A model generated the notes under the pieces. It was given only the letters and a program-made list of their open reading frames with translations. It was not told the origin of the DNA and did no database searches. Of a stretch of 64,000 nucleotides of DNA, positions 1-8,778 are shown piece by piece; within the stretch, counting starts at the first letter, position 1; every line of letters starts with the position of its first letter. The DNA is from Litorimonas sp964511495. GTDB taxonomy: Bacteria > Pseudomonadota > Alphaproteobacteria > Caulobacterales > Maricaulaceae. Position numbers and translations under genes: made by a program. The stretch covers positions 21,951-85,950 of the forward strand of contig CAZEFT010000013.1 of NCBI GenBank assembly GCA_964511495.1, in the 5' to 3' direction.

Positions 1-1443
1 CATTATGATGATACGGCATGGCGGTTTGATTTCTTCGGTGACGAGATTGATACCATTACGGAATTTGACCCGCTGACGGGCAAAACACTGCGCGAGATTA
101 ACAGCGTCCGTGTTTACGCCAATTCTCATTACGTCACACCGCGCCCGACCGTACAATCCGCCATGAAGGGGATTAAGAAGGAATTGCAAGACACGCTCAC
201 CAAATTCGAAGCCGAAGGCAAATTGCTCGAAGCCCAGCGCCTGGCTCAACGCACGGAATTTGATCTGGAAATGATGGCAGCGTCAGGGTTTTGTAACGGG
301 ATTGAAAATTACTCTCGCTATCTCACGGGACGCGCGCCGGGCGAACCGCCGCCCACATTATTTGAATATCTGCCTGAAGATGCACTCCTCTTTATGGATG
401 AGAGCCATGTCAGCGTACCGCAAATTGGCGGGATGAGCCGCGGTGACTTTAACCGTAAGTCCACCCTTGCCGATCACGGTTTCCGCTTACCGAGCTGTAT
501 CGACAACCGCCCGCTGAAATTCGAAGAATGGGACGCTATGCGGCCGCAAACCGTGCATGTCTCTGCCACGCCGAGCGATTGGGAAATGGAACGCACAGGC
601 GGCGTTTTTGTCGAACAAGTCATTCGCCCGACGGGCCTCATCGATCCACCGGTTGAAATTCGTCCTGTTTCCAAAGACGGCGCCAACCAAGTCGATGATG
701 TAATTGACGAAGTGCAAAAAGTGGCCGCGAAAGGCTATCGTTCGCTTGTCACGACATTAACCAAAAAAATGGCCGAAGACCTGACGGAATATATGAACGA
801 CCAAGGCATTCGCGTGCGCTATATGCACAGTGATGTCGACACGTTGGAACGGATTGAAATTATCCGCGATTTGCGTCTCGGTAAATTTGATGTGCTGATT
901 GGGATTAACCTGCTCCGTGAAGGGTTGGACATTCCTGAATGTGCGTTTGTCGGGATTTTGGATGCGGATAAAGAAGGCTTCCTGCGTTCTGAAACCGCCC
1001 TTATCCAAACCATTGGACGGGCCGCACGAAATTCAGAGGCGAAAGTCGTCCTCTATGCGGACAAGGTGACGGGCTCTATGGACCGCGCCATGGGAGAGAC
1101 GGAACGCCGCCGCGAAATCCAACAGGCCTATAATGAAAAACATGGCATTACGCCGCAAACCGTCTTACGCGGCGTGGCCGATATTGTCGGCGACTCAGCC
1201 GCCGCAGCCAAGATTAAAGACGACGCCAATAAATATACGCCGAGCGGCCAAATCAAACGCAAATATCTGGAAGCCGCAGAAGAACAAACCCCCTACATGG
1301 GTGGCAATATGGTCGCCGTCATGGCTGATCTGGAAAAGCGCATGTTTGAGGCAGCGGAGAATTTGGAGTTTGAGGAAGCGGCACGGTTGCGGGATGAGAT
1401 GAACGAATTGAAGAAGACGGTTGTAAAATCAGAAAATTATTAA
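1..1443 (+). CDS. uvrB: UvrABC system protein B, C-terminal part (5' end outside window)
   Basis: Helicase-like damage-verification subunit of nucleotide excision repair, which takes DNA from UvrA and recruits UvrC. The frame is open from base 1, so the gene is cut by the window edge; an internal ATG at 163 is not its start. Visible are the family stretch YANSHYVTPRPT just before that ATG, the helicase motifs with MHSDVDTLERIEIIRDLRLG and LLREGLDIPE, motif VI (QTIGRAARN), and a C-terminal UVR motif (LEKRMFEAAENLEFEEAARL) that binds UvrC. The stop codon at 1441-1443 abuts the stop of the convergent protease gene with no spacer. I see no truncation apart from the window edge. Confidence 0.97.
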   Translation, partial: HYDDTAWRFDFFGDEIDTITEFDPLTGKTLREINSVRVYANSHYVTPRPTVQSAMKGIKKELQDTLTKFEAEGKLLEAQRLAQRTEFDLEMMAASGFCNGIENYSRYLTGRAPGEPPPTLFEYLPEDALLFMDESHVSVPQIGGMSRGDFNRKSTLADHGFRLPSCIDNRPLKFEEWDAMRPQTVHVSATPSDWEMERTGGVFVEQVIRPTGLIDPPVEIRPVSKDGANQVDDVIDEVQKVAAKGYRSLVTTLTKKMAEDLTEYMNDQGIRVRYMHSDVDTLERIEIIRDLRLGKFDVLIGINLLREGLDIPECAFVGILDADKEGFLRSETALIQTIGRAARNSEAKVVLYADKVTGSMDRAMGETERRREIQQAYNEKHGITPQTVLRGVADIVGDSAAAAKIKDDANKYTPSGQIKRKYLEAAEEQTPYMGGNMVAVMADLEKRMFEAAENLEFEEAARLRDEMNELKKTVVKSENY

Positions 1444-2412
1444 TTACGGAAGGCAAATTCTTTGTTCTTCCGGAGGGTTAACTCCACAAATCTTTAGATT
1501 TGCTCCTATGGTCACTTCCCGATTTTTTAACCCTGCGTTTGTAGTAGCACTCTCAATAAAATTTCTTATGTAACCATCGTTTAAATTTACTGCATAGTTT
1601 CTATAGATAGCTCGAGATTTACCGTCTGTGACCTCAGAAAGTATACCAATCAAACGACGCGGATGACATCCATCATCATTACAATTCTCGAAAGTAGATA
1701 TTTTTGAACTGTTTCTAAAAACTGGTCCACCAGAATCGCCTTTACATAATCTTGGGCGCAGCCTTTTTTTCTCAGATTCTAATTCCAATGATGCAGAAGA
1801 AACTCCCTCTCCTCCAATTTTTTTTATTGCCATTTCAGCGACATTTAATAATTTTTCGCTCTTTCTTCTTGAAGAATTGCAACCATAACCAGCCACCATT
1901 GTTTTTTCGCCGACAATTAGAGGACTAACAATGGTTTGTTCACCATACAGAAGAGTCTCGTATATAAGTTTTTGTCCACCCAAAAGCTGCGAATAATCTG
2001 CATAGGGCGCTCCTAAAACACATATCGCCACGTCATAGGAATTCGCCGCTTGATCGTTATCTTTGTCCATCAAATTATAGTTTGTCGGAATATAGCAGGT
2101 GTGAGGATATCTTTCTTTAGATTGAGCCGCTGAATTTGAGACACTCATGCTCAATTCCCGTCCATTCGTTTTTCTTCCATCCGCAACACAGTGAGCAGCA
2201 GTTAATAAGCTTCGACGTCCTATTAACACTGCAGAACAAACTTGTTCTAAATCGTCACCAGCATATTCTGCACGTGATTTGTTTTGGATCGGAAACTTTA
2301 GCTTCACCACAGTCGGAAAGTCATCACCGAAAATCTCTCCTGTAACAGGTTTTACAGAAAAGCCATGAATGATTTGAATTGCAATCAAACAAGTGAGCAG
2401 TCTGATTATCAT
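1444..2412 (-). CDS. Secreted trypsin-like serine protease (peptidase S1 family)
   Basis: Chymotrypsin-fold endopeptidase of 322 residues, predicted to be exported. The N-terminus (MIIRLLTCLIAIQIIHGFS) looks like a Sec signal. The catalytic triad is readable: His74 in LLTAAHC, Asp127 in YDVAIC and Ser227 in CKGDSGGP. Many cysteines (for example 59, 75, 106, 131, 223) suggest disulfides and an extracytoplasmic location. The stop abuts the uvrB stop, and no clear Shine-Dalgarno precedes the ATG. The gene and its upstream neighbour (2482-3204) are AT-rich by eye compared with uvrB, so they may be a laterally acquired pair. Substrate unknown; the enzyme class is secure. Confidence 0.85.
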   Translation of the reverse strand: MIIRLLTCLIAIQIIHGFSVKPVTGEIFGDDFPTVVKLKFPIQNKSRAEYAGDDLEQVCSAVLIGRRSLLTAAHCVADGRKTNGRELSMSVSNSAAQSKERYPHTCYIPTNYNLMDKDNDQAANSYDVAICVLGAPYADYSQLLGGQKLIYETLLYGEQTIVSPLIVGEKTMVAGYGCNSSRRKSEKLLNVAEMAIKKIGGEGVSSASLELESEKKRLRPRLCKGDSGGPVFRNSSKISTFENCNDDGCHPRRLIGILSEVTDGKSRAIYRNYAVNLNDGYIRNFIESATTNAGLKNREVTIGANLKICGVNPPEEQRICLP

Positions 2413-2481
2413 ATCTTAACACATCTTTAGTATTGATTTAAGGAGGTGGTAGGAGCTACGATTAGGTAGTTATCAACATAT

Positions 2482-3204
2482 CTATCTGTTAGGTTCGAAA
2501 TCAGCACTCTTTACTGATGACACTGGTCGTTCCCTATCATCTGCAGGAATAGTAACATTGAGTCTTTTCTCATGCTTCCACCAACTGATATCCCCTGACA
2601 AGTCTGATATTTCATATTTCGATAGCGCCGATATCGGCGATGCATATTCTATAAAATCAACTTCCATTAGAGCATCAGAATAATTGTTAAGACAGTTTGC
2701 AAATTGCTCAAAAATAATTGTCTTTTCTAGGCCAAGTCTAGACGGAAAATCTTTTAGCTCGATACTTGAAGCATCACACATAGATCCTTCCAATGTGAGT
2801 TCTTCGTTTTCGGCGGAGATACTAACCACTGTAAGATTATTACTTTTAAGAAAACGTTCCAACTCGCCTCTCTGAGGCACTGAAGACAGGCTGATCTTAA
2901 TTCGATTATTTACTAAAAGAGGGAAATGCTTAAAACCAGTTTTACCTTCGGCTCTATATGTAAATAGTTCCCCAATTTTTTTTTCGTTTTGATACAGTTT
3001 TATAGAGTAATTTTCATACGGATTAGGAGGAACAGCTATTGTTTCTTCGACCACTTTTATAACAGATGGTTTTGCCTCCTTCTTTACACTAATGTTTGAG
3101 AAAGCAGTATCTACACTTTGAGTGACAGACTTTTTTGCTGCGACTTCGGAGAAACAGAAAAATGTGAAGGCTATGACACCTATAAAAAAAATTACACTCT
3201 TCAT
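2482..3204 (-). CDS. Unrecognised secreted protein
   Basis: I do not recognise this family. The longest frame begins at a GTG at 3231, but the ATG at 3204 gives a clean signal peptide (MKSVIFFIGVIAFTFFCFSEVAA followed by KK), so I use it; the mature product would be about 215 residues. The body is polar, with the proline-containing stretch VVEETIAVPPNPYENYSIKL and two cysteines (in SMCDASS and FANCLNNY) that could form one disulfide. It lies 69 bases upstream of the S1 protease gene on the same strand, so the two may be co-transcribed and it could be a partner or inhibitor of the protease; that is inference from position only. AT-rich by eye. Confidence 0.6.
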   Translation of the reverse strand: MKSVIFFIGVIAFTFFCFSEVAAKKSVTQSVDTAFSNISVKKEAKPSVIKVVEETIAVPPNPYENYSIKLYQNEKKIGELFTYRAEGKTGFKHFPLLVNNRIKISLSSVPQRGELERFLKSNNLTVVSISAENEELTLEGSMCDASSIELKDFPSRLGLEKTIIFEQFANCLNNYSDALMEVDFIEYASPISALSKYEISDLSGDISWWKHEKRLNVTIPADDRERPVSSVKSADFEPNR

Positions 3205-3365
3205 AACTACGCGCCCACCCGAATTTTGCACGGCTTAGTACACATTTTATGTCGATACAAGCAAAAGATTAATAAAGCAATATTGATATTATGGACTATT
3301 CGAACCTAAATTGCCAAGAGGCAACCTCGATTAATGGACAAGTAATCTACAAGAAATTGGTTTGC

Positions 3366-3923
3366 ATGAAAAAACGTCACTTCCTCCGCCTTGCTGCGTC
3401 GTCCACCCTTCTCTTCGTGACTGCCTGTGCCGACAACTCACGGAGCGCCGGCACAGACAACGAAGCCCTCAATGAGTTTCACTCTGGCATACTAGAGAAT
3501 TTTTCGGGTGTGACCCATGTCACGCCGTCAGAGTTAAACGCCGATGATAAGTCCATAATTTTATTTGACGTGCGCGAGGCGGATGAATTTGCGGTGAGCC
3601 ATATTGAGGGCGCGGTGCGCGTTGATCCCTCACTTAAATCCGAAGCGTTTATATCTCAATTCAAACAGGATTGGACCGGTAAAAAAGTCGTCTTTTATTG
3701 CTCGGTGGGGCAGCGCTCTTCCATGATGGCGGCAGAAACTCAGGCGGCTTTGAAAGAACAAGGCGCAGCGCAGGTTGCCAATCTCGAAAAAGGGATTTTC
3801 GGCTGGCATAATCAAAGCCTCCCTCTCACCAATGAAAACGGGCAGACCGATAAGGTCCACCCGTATAACGCCTATTGGGGACGTTTGGTCAATCGCAAGG
3901 ATATGACCGCCTATGAGCCGTAA
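3366..3923 (+). CDS. Rhodanese-domain lipoprotein
   Basis: Single-domain rhodanese-like protein predicted to be lipid-anchored in the envelope. The frame is open from 3291, but the ATG at 3366 gives a lipoprotein signal (MKKRHFLRLAASSTLLFVTAC, lipobox cysteine 21). The rhodanese domain follows from about residue 45: the first signature is FDVREADEFAVSHIEGAV and the active loop is CSVGQRS with the sulfur-accepting Cys112, so it should be catalytically competent. Rhodaneses move sulfane sulfur to acceptors such as cyanide or thiols; the real substrate is unknown. The C-terminus (YNAYWGRLVNRKD) lies beyond the usual domain end. It converges on the fasciclin gene. Confidence 0.82.
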   Translation: MKKRHFLRLAASSTLLFVTACADNSRSAGTDNEALNEFHSGILENFSGVTHVTPSELNADDKSIILFDVREADEFAVSHIEGAVRVDPSLKSEAFISQFKQDWTGKKVVFYCSVGQRSSMMAAETQAALKEQGAAQVANLEKGIFGWHNQSLPLTNENGQTDKVHPYNAYWGRLVNRKDMTAYEP

Positions 3924-3935
3924 GGCGACGCGCCT

Positions 3936-4556
3936 CTAGGAAGAGTGCTTCTTCTTAGCGGCGGGTAAAATCACGCCATTAATGATATGCACTGTGCCGT
4001 TTTCTTTCATGATATTGGCTTTGGTCACTGTTGATTTACGGCCTTGCTCATCCTTGATGTAGAGCTTTCCATTATAAGTGTAGGCTTTCAATTTCGCACC
4101 GGACAGCGTGCGGACATAAGCTTTGCCGCCATTTAATTCGACTTTCGCTAAAATGTCTTTTGCGGTTAAATTCCCGGCAACGACATGGGATGTGAGGATA
4201 CTTGTCAGCTTGTCTCTGTTTTCAGGCTTCAACAATGTCTCAACCGTACCGGCAGGCAAATCGGCGAATGCACTATCGGTCGGGGCGAAAACTGTGAAGG
4301 GGCCATCACCGGATAAGGTTCCGGCCAAGCCGGCTGTCGTCACCGCTGTGACGAGTGTGGAGAGTTGCGGTGTAGCGACGGCGGCGTCAACAATTGTGCC
4401 CGCTGTCGGTGTGGCTTTGACTGTTTGTGTCATAGTGGCTTTGGTCGTTTTTTGACCGTGATTACCGGCAGACGCCGTTGTTGCGAGGCCCGCAGCGGCT
4501 GTCATAAGGGTGAGCGAAACTGCACCGTGGCGGACACGGTTTGAGAACTTAGTCAT
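3936..4556 (-). CDS. Secreted fasciclin (FAS1) domain protein
   Basis: A single FAS1 domain of about 130 residues behind a signal peptide. The longer frame starts at 4607; the ATG at 4554-4556 has GGAG about 10 bases upstream and begins MTKFSNRVRHGAVSLTLM, followed by a hydrophobic stretch ending ATTASA. FAS1 hallmarks are GPFTVFAPTDSAFADLP, then LTSHVV, and near the end VHIINGVILP. Such proteins are secreted or surface-associated and linked to adhesion or matrix contacts, but no function can be fixed here. The linker between signal and domain is Thr/Ala-rich. Close to the usual size for bacterial single-domain FAS1 proteins. Confidence 0.88.
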   Translation of the reverse strand: MTKFSNRVRHGAVSLTLMTAAAGLATTASAGNHGQKTTKATMTQTVKATPTAGTIVDAAVATPQLSTLVTAVTTAGLAGTLSGDGPFTVFAPTDSAFADLPAGTVETLLKPENRDKLTSILTSHVVAGNLTAKDILAKVELNGGKAYVRTLSGAKLKAYTYNGKLYIKDEQGRKSTVTKANIMKENGTVHIINGVILPAAKKKHSS

Positions 4557-4710
4557 AGGAAAACTCCAATTAAATATTTGCCCCCGATTATGCGGAGATA
4601 AAAACACTACGCCAGAAAACGGACAAGCGATTGGAGATTAAGACAGTGTAATGCGCGCGAAAGTGAATGGTAATATAATTGCGACAAAGCCGCGCAGTGA
4701 ATTAAATAAT

Positions 4711-5463
4711 TCAAACCAAACCTTTATCCGTACCGCACACCTTATCCCAGAAACGGAAATATAATCCGTAATTGCCTTTGAATTTTGTGTGGTGGAGATT
4801 GTGGTGGCTGGCCGTAATAATATGGCGGCCCCACCATCCACGCACCCATCGGTCCGGATAAACTTCCCACCCCGCATGATTAAACACGGCATTGATCGTC
4901 ATTAACATGAGCAAGAAAAGCGCCATGCCCACATGAAGCGGGATGAAGAGCGCCATGACAGGCAAGAGCCACGCTGCGCTGACGGCCTCGATCGGGTCAA
5001 ATGAAAAACTCGCCCAAGGCGTAGGCTGAACAGAGCGGTGATGACCTTCATGCGTCCATTTAAACAATTTGCGGTGATGCATGATGCGGTGCGTAAAATA
5101 AAACCATGTATCCTGCGCAAAAAGATAAATCACCATAGAGAGCGGCAAATATAGCCACGCCCATATGCCTTGCGGCATGTCACTATAAAGCGCCGTACCA
5201 CCCGCTTTCCACATCTCAATCACGATGGCGGCGGGCAAGGCGTAGATAAAAGCGCTTATCGTTGAGAGCTTTATCTCATTGCGGATGGTCGCGCGTGTCG
5301 GATCGCGGCGCGAGAGGCGGCGGGCGCGCTTAGGCTGCCGTTTCCACAAAGCCCAATGAATAGGCCAGACAATGGCAAAGTATCGCGAAATGATAATCGC
5401 CGTGAACGCAAGATACGTCACAAGAGTTTGCACAAAAGGTATCGGCCAACCATCCATAGGCAT
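4711..5463 (-). CDS. Sterol desaturase / fatty acid hydroxylase family membrane protein
   Basis: Integral membrane di-iron oxygenase-type protein, 250 residues. The histidine clusters of the superfamily are present: HRIMHH, then HEGHH, then NHAG and finally HHNLHH followed by FKGNYGLYFRFWDK. At least four hydrophobic segments surround them (for example LVTYLAFTAIIISRYFAIVW and WLLPVMALFIPLHVGMALF). Members hydroxylate or desaturate sterols, carotenoids, sphingolipids or fatty acids; the substrate cannot be told from sequence. No convincing Shine-Dalgarno precedes the ATG at 5463. It is divergent from glpK with about 100 bases between. Confidence 0.85.
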   Translation of the reverse strand: MPMDGWPIPFVQTLVTYLAFTAIIISRYFAIVWPIHWALWKRQPKRARRLSRRDPTRATIRNEIKLSTISAFIYALPAAIVIEMWKAGGTALYSDMPQGIWAWLYLPLSMVIYLFAQDTWFYFTHRIMHHRKLFKWTHEGHHRSVQPTPWASFSFDPIEAVSAAWLLPVMALFIPLHVGMALFLLMLMTINAVFNHAGWEVYPDRWVRGWWGRHIITASHHNLHHTKFKGNYGLYFRFWDKVCGTDKGLV

Positions 5464-5560
5464 CTATAACGTAGACAGCGCATTCTGCCACTCAGAAAGT
5501 GTCGTGCAAAGTGTCGCGATTAGACTTTGACCCACAGGTTTTGAACGGTAAGCTCATATT

Positions 5561-7036
5561 ATGAGTACAGTAATATTATCCATCGACCAAGGCACCACCT
5601 CTTCGCGGACTTTGGTCTTCTCGCCCAAGGGCAAAATCCTGTTCACCGCACAGGAGGAATTTCCGCAGATTTATCCGCAAGATGGATGGGTCGAGCATGA
5701 CCCTGAAGCAATTTGGGGGACGGTCCTGAACACATTGCGTCAAGCTTATCAATTCTGTGAGGATAATCATCACGATATCGGTGGGATTGGGATTACCAAT
5801 CAACGCGAGACGACTTTGGTCTGGAACCGTGAAACAGGCGAGTGCCTCTATAATGCGATTGTCTGGCAAGATCGCCGCACGGCGGCGACCTGTCGAGAGA
5901 TGGCAAAAGCCCTGCCTATGGAAGACCTCAACGCGAAAACCGGGCTTTTGCATGATCCTTATTTTAGCGGATCAAAAATGGCGTGGATATTAGACCATGT
6001 CGAAGACGCCCGCGATTTGGCGCAAGCTGGAAAGCTCGCCTTTGGCACAGTGGATTGCTTTCTGATTTGGCGACTAACCGAAGGGCGCGTTCATGCGACA
6101 GACGCCACCAATGCCAGCCGCACCAACCTCTTCAATATACACACTCAGACTTGGGATGAAGCTTTGCTGACCCTTTTTAATGTCCCAGTTTCCGGCTTAC
6201 CCGAGGTCAAAGACTGCGTCGCGAATTATGGACACTGTACACTCTTGGGCGACAATATTCCGATTTTGGGTGTGGCAGGTGATCAACAAGCCGCCGCCAT
6301 TGGCCAAGCCTGTTTCGAGGTAGGGGACATTAAATCGACTTATGGCACAGGATGTTTCGTTATCCTAAACACAGGGAAAGAGTGCATCACCTCTCGGAAT
6401 AGATTGCTGTCCACGGTCTGTTATCGGCTGAATGGCGAGACGACATACGCTTTGGAAGGCTCTATATTTATCGCCGGGGCTGCCGTACAATGGTTGCGCG
6501 ATGGTATCCAAATCATTGATCACGCTAAAGACACACAGGCCATGTGTGAGAGCTTGGACAGTAATAAAGGGGTTTATCTTGTGCCGGCCTTCACAGGACT
6601 GGGCGCGCCCTATTGGGACCCCGATGCCAGAGGGGGCCTTTTTGGTCTGACCCGAGATACGGGCCGCGCAGAAATAGTCCGCGCCACGGTCGAAAGTGTC
6701 TGTTACCAAACACATGACCTCTTTTCCGCCATGGCTCAAGACGGGGTCAAACCGAAAGTCTTGCGCGTCGATGGCGGCATGGTCGCCAATGACTGGATGG
6801 TCGGCTACTTATCCGGCGTCCTGAATATTCCCGTGGAGCGTCCGAAAGTGCTCGAAACAACGGCCTTCGGCGCGGCGGCTTTGGCGGCGCTCGGCTGTGG
6901 TCTTTATGATTCATTGGAGAGCGTAAGACAGGCTTGGCAATTAGATAAACGCTTCGCCAGTAAAATGGAGCCAGACACACGGCAAAACGTCTTGAACAGT
7001 TGGAAAAACTGTGTCGGGAAAGTCCTGACCGATTAA
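5561..7036 (+). CDS. glpK: Glycerol kinase
   Basis: Phosphorylates glycerol to glycerol 3-phosphate with ATP, the first committed cytoplasmic step of glycerol use. At 491 residues it has the normal family length. FGGY-kinase features are visible: N-terminal phosphate loop (ILSIDQGTTSSR), glycerol-binding ITNQRET and VWQDRRT, the GDQQAA segment, the conserved TYGTGCF, and the C-terminal RVDGGMVANDW ATPase motif. No glpF or glpD lies next to it, so it appears to be a single-gene unit. An 8-bp inverted repeat spans the stop codon. Ordinary and intact. Confidence 0.96.
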   Translation: MSTVILSIDQGTTSSRTLVFSPKGKILFTAQEEFPQIYPQDGWVEHDPEAIWGTVLNTLRQAYQFCEDNHHDIGGIGITNQRETTLVWNRETGECLYNAIVWQDRRTAATCREMAKALPMEDLNAKTGLLHDPYFSGSKMAWILDHVEDARDLAQAGKLAFGTVDCFLIWRLTEGRVHATDATNASRTNLFNIHTQTWDEALLTLFNVPVSGLPEVKDCVANYGHCTLLGDNIPILGVAGDQQAAAIGQACFEVGDIKSTYGTGCFVILNTGKECITSRNRLLSTVCYRLNGETTYALEGSIFIAGAAVQWLRDGIQIIDHAKDTQAMCESLDSNKGVYLVPAFTGLGAPYWDPDARGGLFGLTRDTGRAEIVRATVESVCYQTHDLFSAMAQDGVKPKVLRVDGGMVANDWMVGYLSGVLNIPVERPKVLETTAFGAAALAALGCGLYDSLESVRQAWQLDKRFASKMEPDTRQNVLNSWKNCVGKVLTD

Positions 7037-7049
7037 TCTCGTTAATCGG
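7029..7049 (+). other. Inverted repeat spanning the glpK stop codon
   Basis: CCGATTAA (7029-7036) and TTAATCGG (7042-7049) form a perfect 8-bp stem with a 5-base loop. The glpK stop TAA is inside the left arm. No U-tract follows, so this is at best a weak or factor-dependent 3' end or an RNA stabiliser. Confidence 0.4.
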
Positions 7050-7080
7050 GATAATGTCTGTAAAAGCATCAAAAGAGGCT

Positions 7081-7108
7081 TTGCAGAGCGCATGGGCCTC
7101 GCTATAGA
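7081..7108 (+). promoter_or_regulatory. Possible sigma-70-type promoter for the CAU tRNA
   Basis: TTGCAG at 7081-7086 and TATAGA at 7103-7108 are separated by 16 bases and lie about 25 bases before the mature tRNA 5' end. Both boxes are imperfect; this is a pattern match only. Confidence 0.35.
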
Positions 7109-7133
7109 CTGAAATTTCTGATGCCGTGCCTAT

Positions 7134-7210
7134 GGGGGGATAGCTCAGTTGGTTAGAGCCGTCCGCTCATAACGGATTGGTCGGGGGTTCGAGTCCCTCT
7201 CCCCCTACCA
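7134..7210 (+). tRNA. tRNA with CAU anticodon (elongator Met, or Ile2)
   Basis: A 77-base cloverleaf folds completely. The acceptor stem is GGGGGGA against TCCCCCT with a terminal G-U pair, discriminator A and encoded CCA. The D arm contains AGCTCAGTTGGTTAGAGC. The anticodon stem GTCCG/CGGAT closes the loop CTCATAA (anticodon at 7168-7170), and the T loop is TTCGAGT. CAU anticodons serve initiator Met, elongator Met or, after lysidine modification, Ile AUA. The acceptor start makes initiator unlikely. I cannot separate elongator Met from Ile2 by eye. Confidence 0.93.
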
Positions 7211-7436
7211 TCAATATTTTCCATATGAGTTCTGTTTCGAACGGACCCTAAACGATTTATGTTTGCCCACAGAGCGTTTGACAACATCTCTCGTTAACTC
7301 AATAGGATGACAATCGGACCGGAATCTACGCAAGCTGCATCCAATCTCGTTGTTCGATATTGAGATAATTCGGATTGTGAAGCGAATAGTCGCACTAAAT
7401 CGATCCGTGCTGCTTGCGTCTCTTAAGCCCCCAAAA

Positions 7437-8747
7437 TCACATCATTTCTTCTAAGCTAGAGGTAATCACAAGCAATTGTAACTGTTGCCTCATGAGGTCA
7501 TATTGCGTTCGAATTCTTTCTAGTCCCGCGCGCTCAAAGTCTAGACGAATTTCAATCAAATCGCGAAGTGTTTTCGTGCCAATTTTCTGTTCTATTTTTG
7601 CCGCCTCAAATTGTAACATCGCTTGTTTCTCTACCTCTTGTCGGCTTTCAAGTTGGGACTGCAAAGATAAAATCCGACGATAAGTAATACTGACATCTTT
7701 GCGAATTTGTCTTTGTGTATCTAATACTTGGCCACGCGCAATAGATTGTCTCGCTGATGCTCTTTGCGTGCGGGCCGATAGTGCATCTCCTGAGTAGAGA
7801 GGAACAGAAACATCTACGCCGATACGATCCCTAAAAGCAAATTGATCAAAGCCTCCAATAGAAGAGTAAGACCCTGTCGCCACAACATCAATCACGGGTA
7901 GGCGAGAGCGTTTTTCTCTTTGTTTGATGGCCTCTAACCTCTCTGCTTGCTTTTCAAGAGCTTTCAAAGAAGGACTGTTGGCCAACGCATATTGTCGAGC
8001 GCTTTCGGGGTTGTCTAATTGTTGAAAATGTCGCGTTAAGACACTTTGAATCGACGCTGTCGTACATAAATCAGCTGCGGTGCCGGTGTCTATTTGCAAC
8101 CGTGTAAGAGCTTGTTCCTGACGAAATTCAAGCTCCAAAACAAATGCTTCGGCATCTGCCAATTGTGATGCAACAGAGGCCCGCTCTGTGCGTGTTGCGG
8201 CGCCTGTCTCTAGGAGTGTATCAATCGACCGCAATTGATTTAGAAAATAATCACGCCTTCGACGCGTAACATCTATTTGCTCTTTTGACTCAACAAATTC
8301 GAGAAATGAAAAACCCGTTTGGCTTGCCGCATCAAACCGCGCCTGACGCGTGTCTTCCAGACTTGCCTCATAGCCGAGATGGGCGGCTTGGCGTGCATAT
8401 TTTGCGTCCCCAAAATCAAAAATTCGTTGGGCCGCACGCACACCCACCTGATTAGAAATACTGCTGTCAATAACCCCCGTATCACCAAAGCCCGAACGAC
8501 CAAACGCTGAAACCTGAGGTCGGAACAATGAACGCGCATCTTTGATGTCGGCATCAGCCTCACTTTCTTGCGCCCTAGCAATAATAACACTGGGATCACG
8601 TTGCGCTGATAACTTTAACGCATCTTCAAACCGCAAACATTGTTGTGAAGAAAAAGATAATTGATCAATTTCCTGACCTATAGCAAGTGTTTGAAAGGTC
8701 ATTGCGGATAAAAACACTGCCCACATCAACTGTATAATACGTTTCAT
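7437..8747 (-). CDS. TolC-family outer membrane channel of a type I secretion system
   Basis: Outer-membrane/periplasmic tunnel protein of 436 residues, closing the three-gene exporter operon. It has a signal peptide (MKRIIQLMWAVFLSAMTFQTLA), a conserved early segment CLRFEDALKLSAQRDPSVIIARAQ, and long heptad-rich helices repeated in two halves, as in outer membrane efflux proteins; PLYSGDALSAR and LLETGAATRTE are typical repeat-boundary stretches. The start ATG has GAGAGA a few bases upstream. The gap to the HlyD gene is 31 bases. It should dock with the membrane-fusion protein so that the RTX substrate crosses both membranes in one step. Confidence 0.88.
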   Translation of the reverse strand: MKRIIQLMWAVFLSAMTFQTLAIGQEIDQLSFSSQQCLRFEDALKLSAQRDPSVIIARAQESEADADIKDARSLFRPQVSAFGRSGFGDTGVIDSSISNQVGVRAAQRIFDFGDAKYARQAAHLGYEASLEDTRQARFDAASQTGFSFLEFVESKEQIDVTRRRRDYFLNQLRSIDTLLETGAATRTERASVASQLADAEAFVLELEFRQEQALTRLQIDTGTAADLCTTASIQSVLTRHFQQLDNPESARQYALANSPSLKALEKQAERLEAIKQREKRSRLPVIDVVATGSYSSIGGFDQFAFRDRIGVDVSVPLYSGDALSARTQRASARQSIARGQVLDTQRQIRKDVSITYRRILSLQSQLESRQEVEKQAMLQFEAAKIEQKIGTKTLRDLIEIRLDFERAGLERIRTQYDLMRQQLQLLVITSSLEEMM

Positions 8748-8778
8748 GATTGTTCTCTCTCGCTAACGTCGATTCGAA

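Noticed and set aside
7134..7436. Attachment site for an integrated element at the tRNA 3' end
   Set aside because: No integrase gene and no second copy of the tRNA 3' end were seen in the window.
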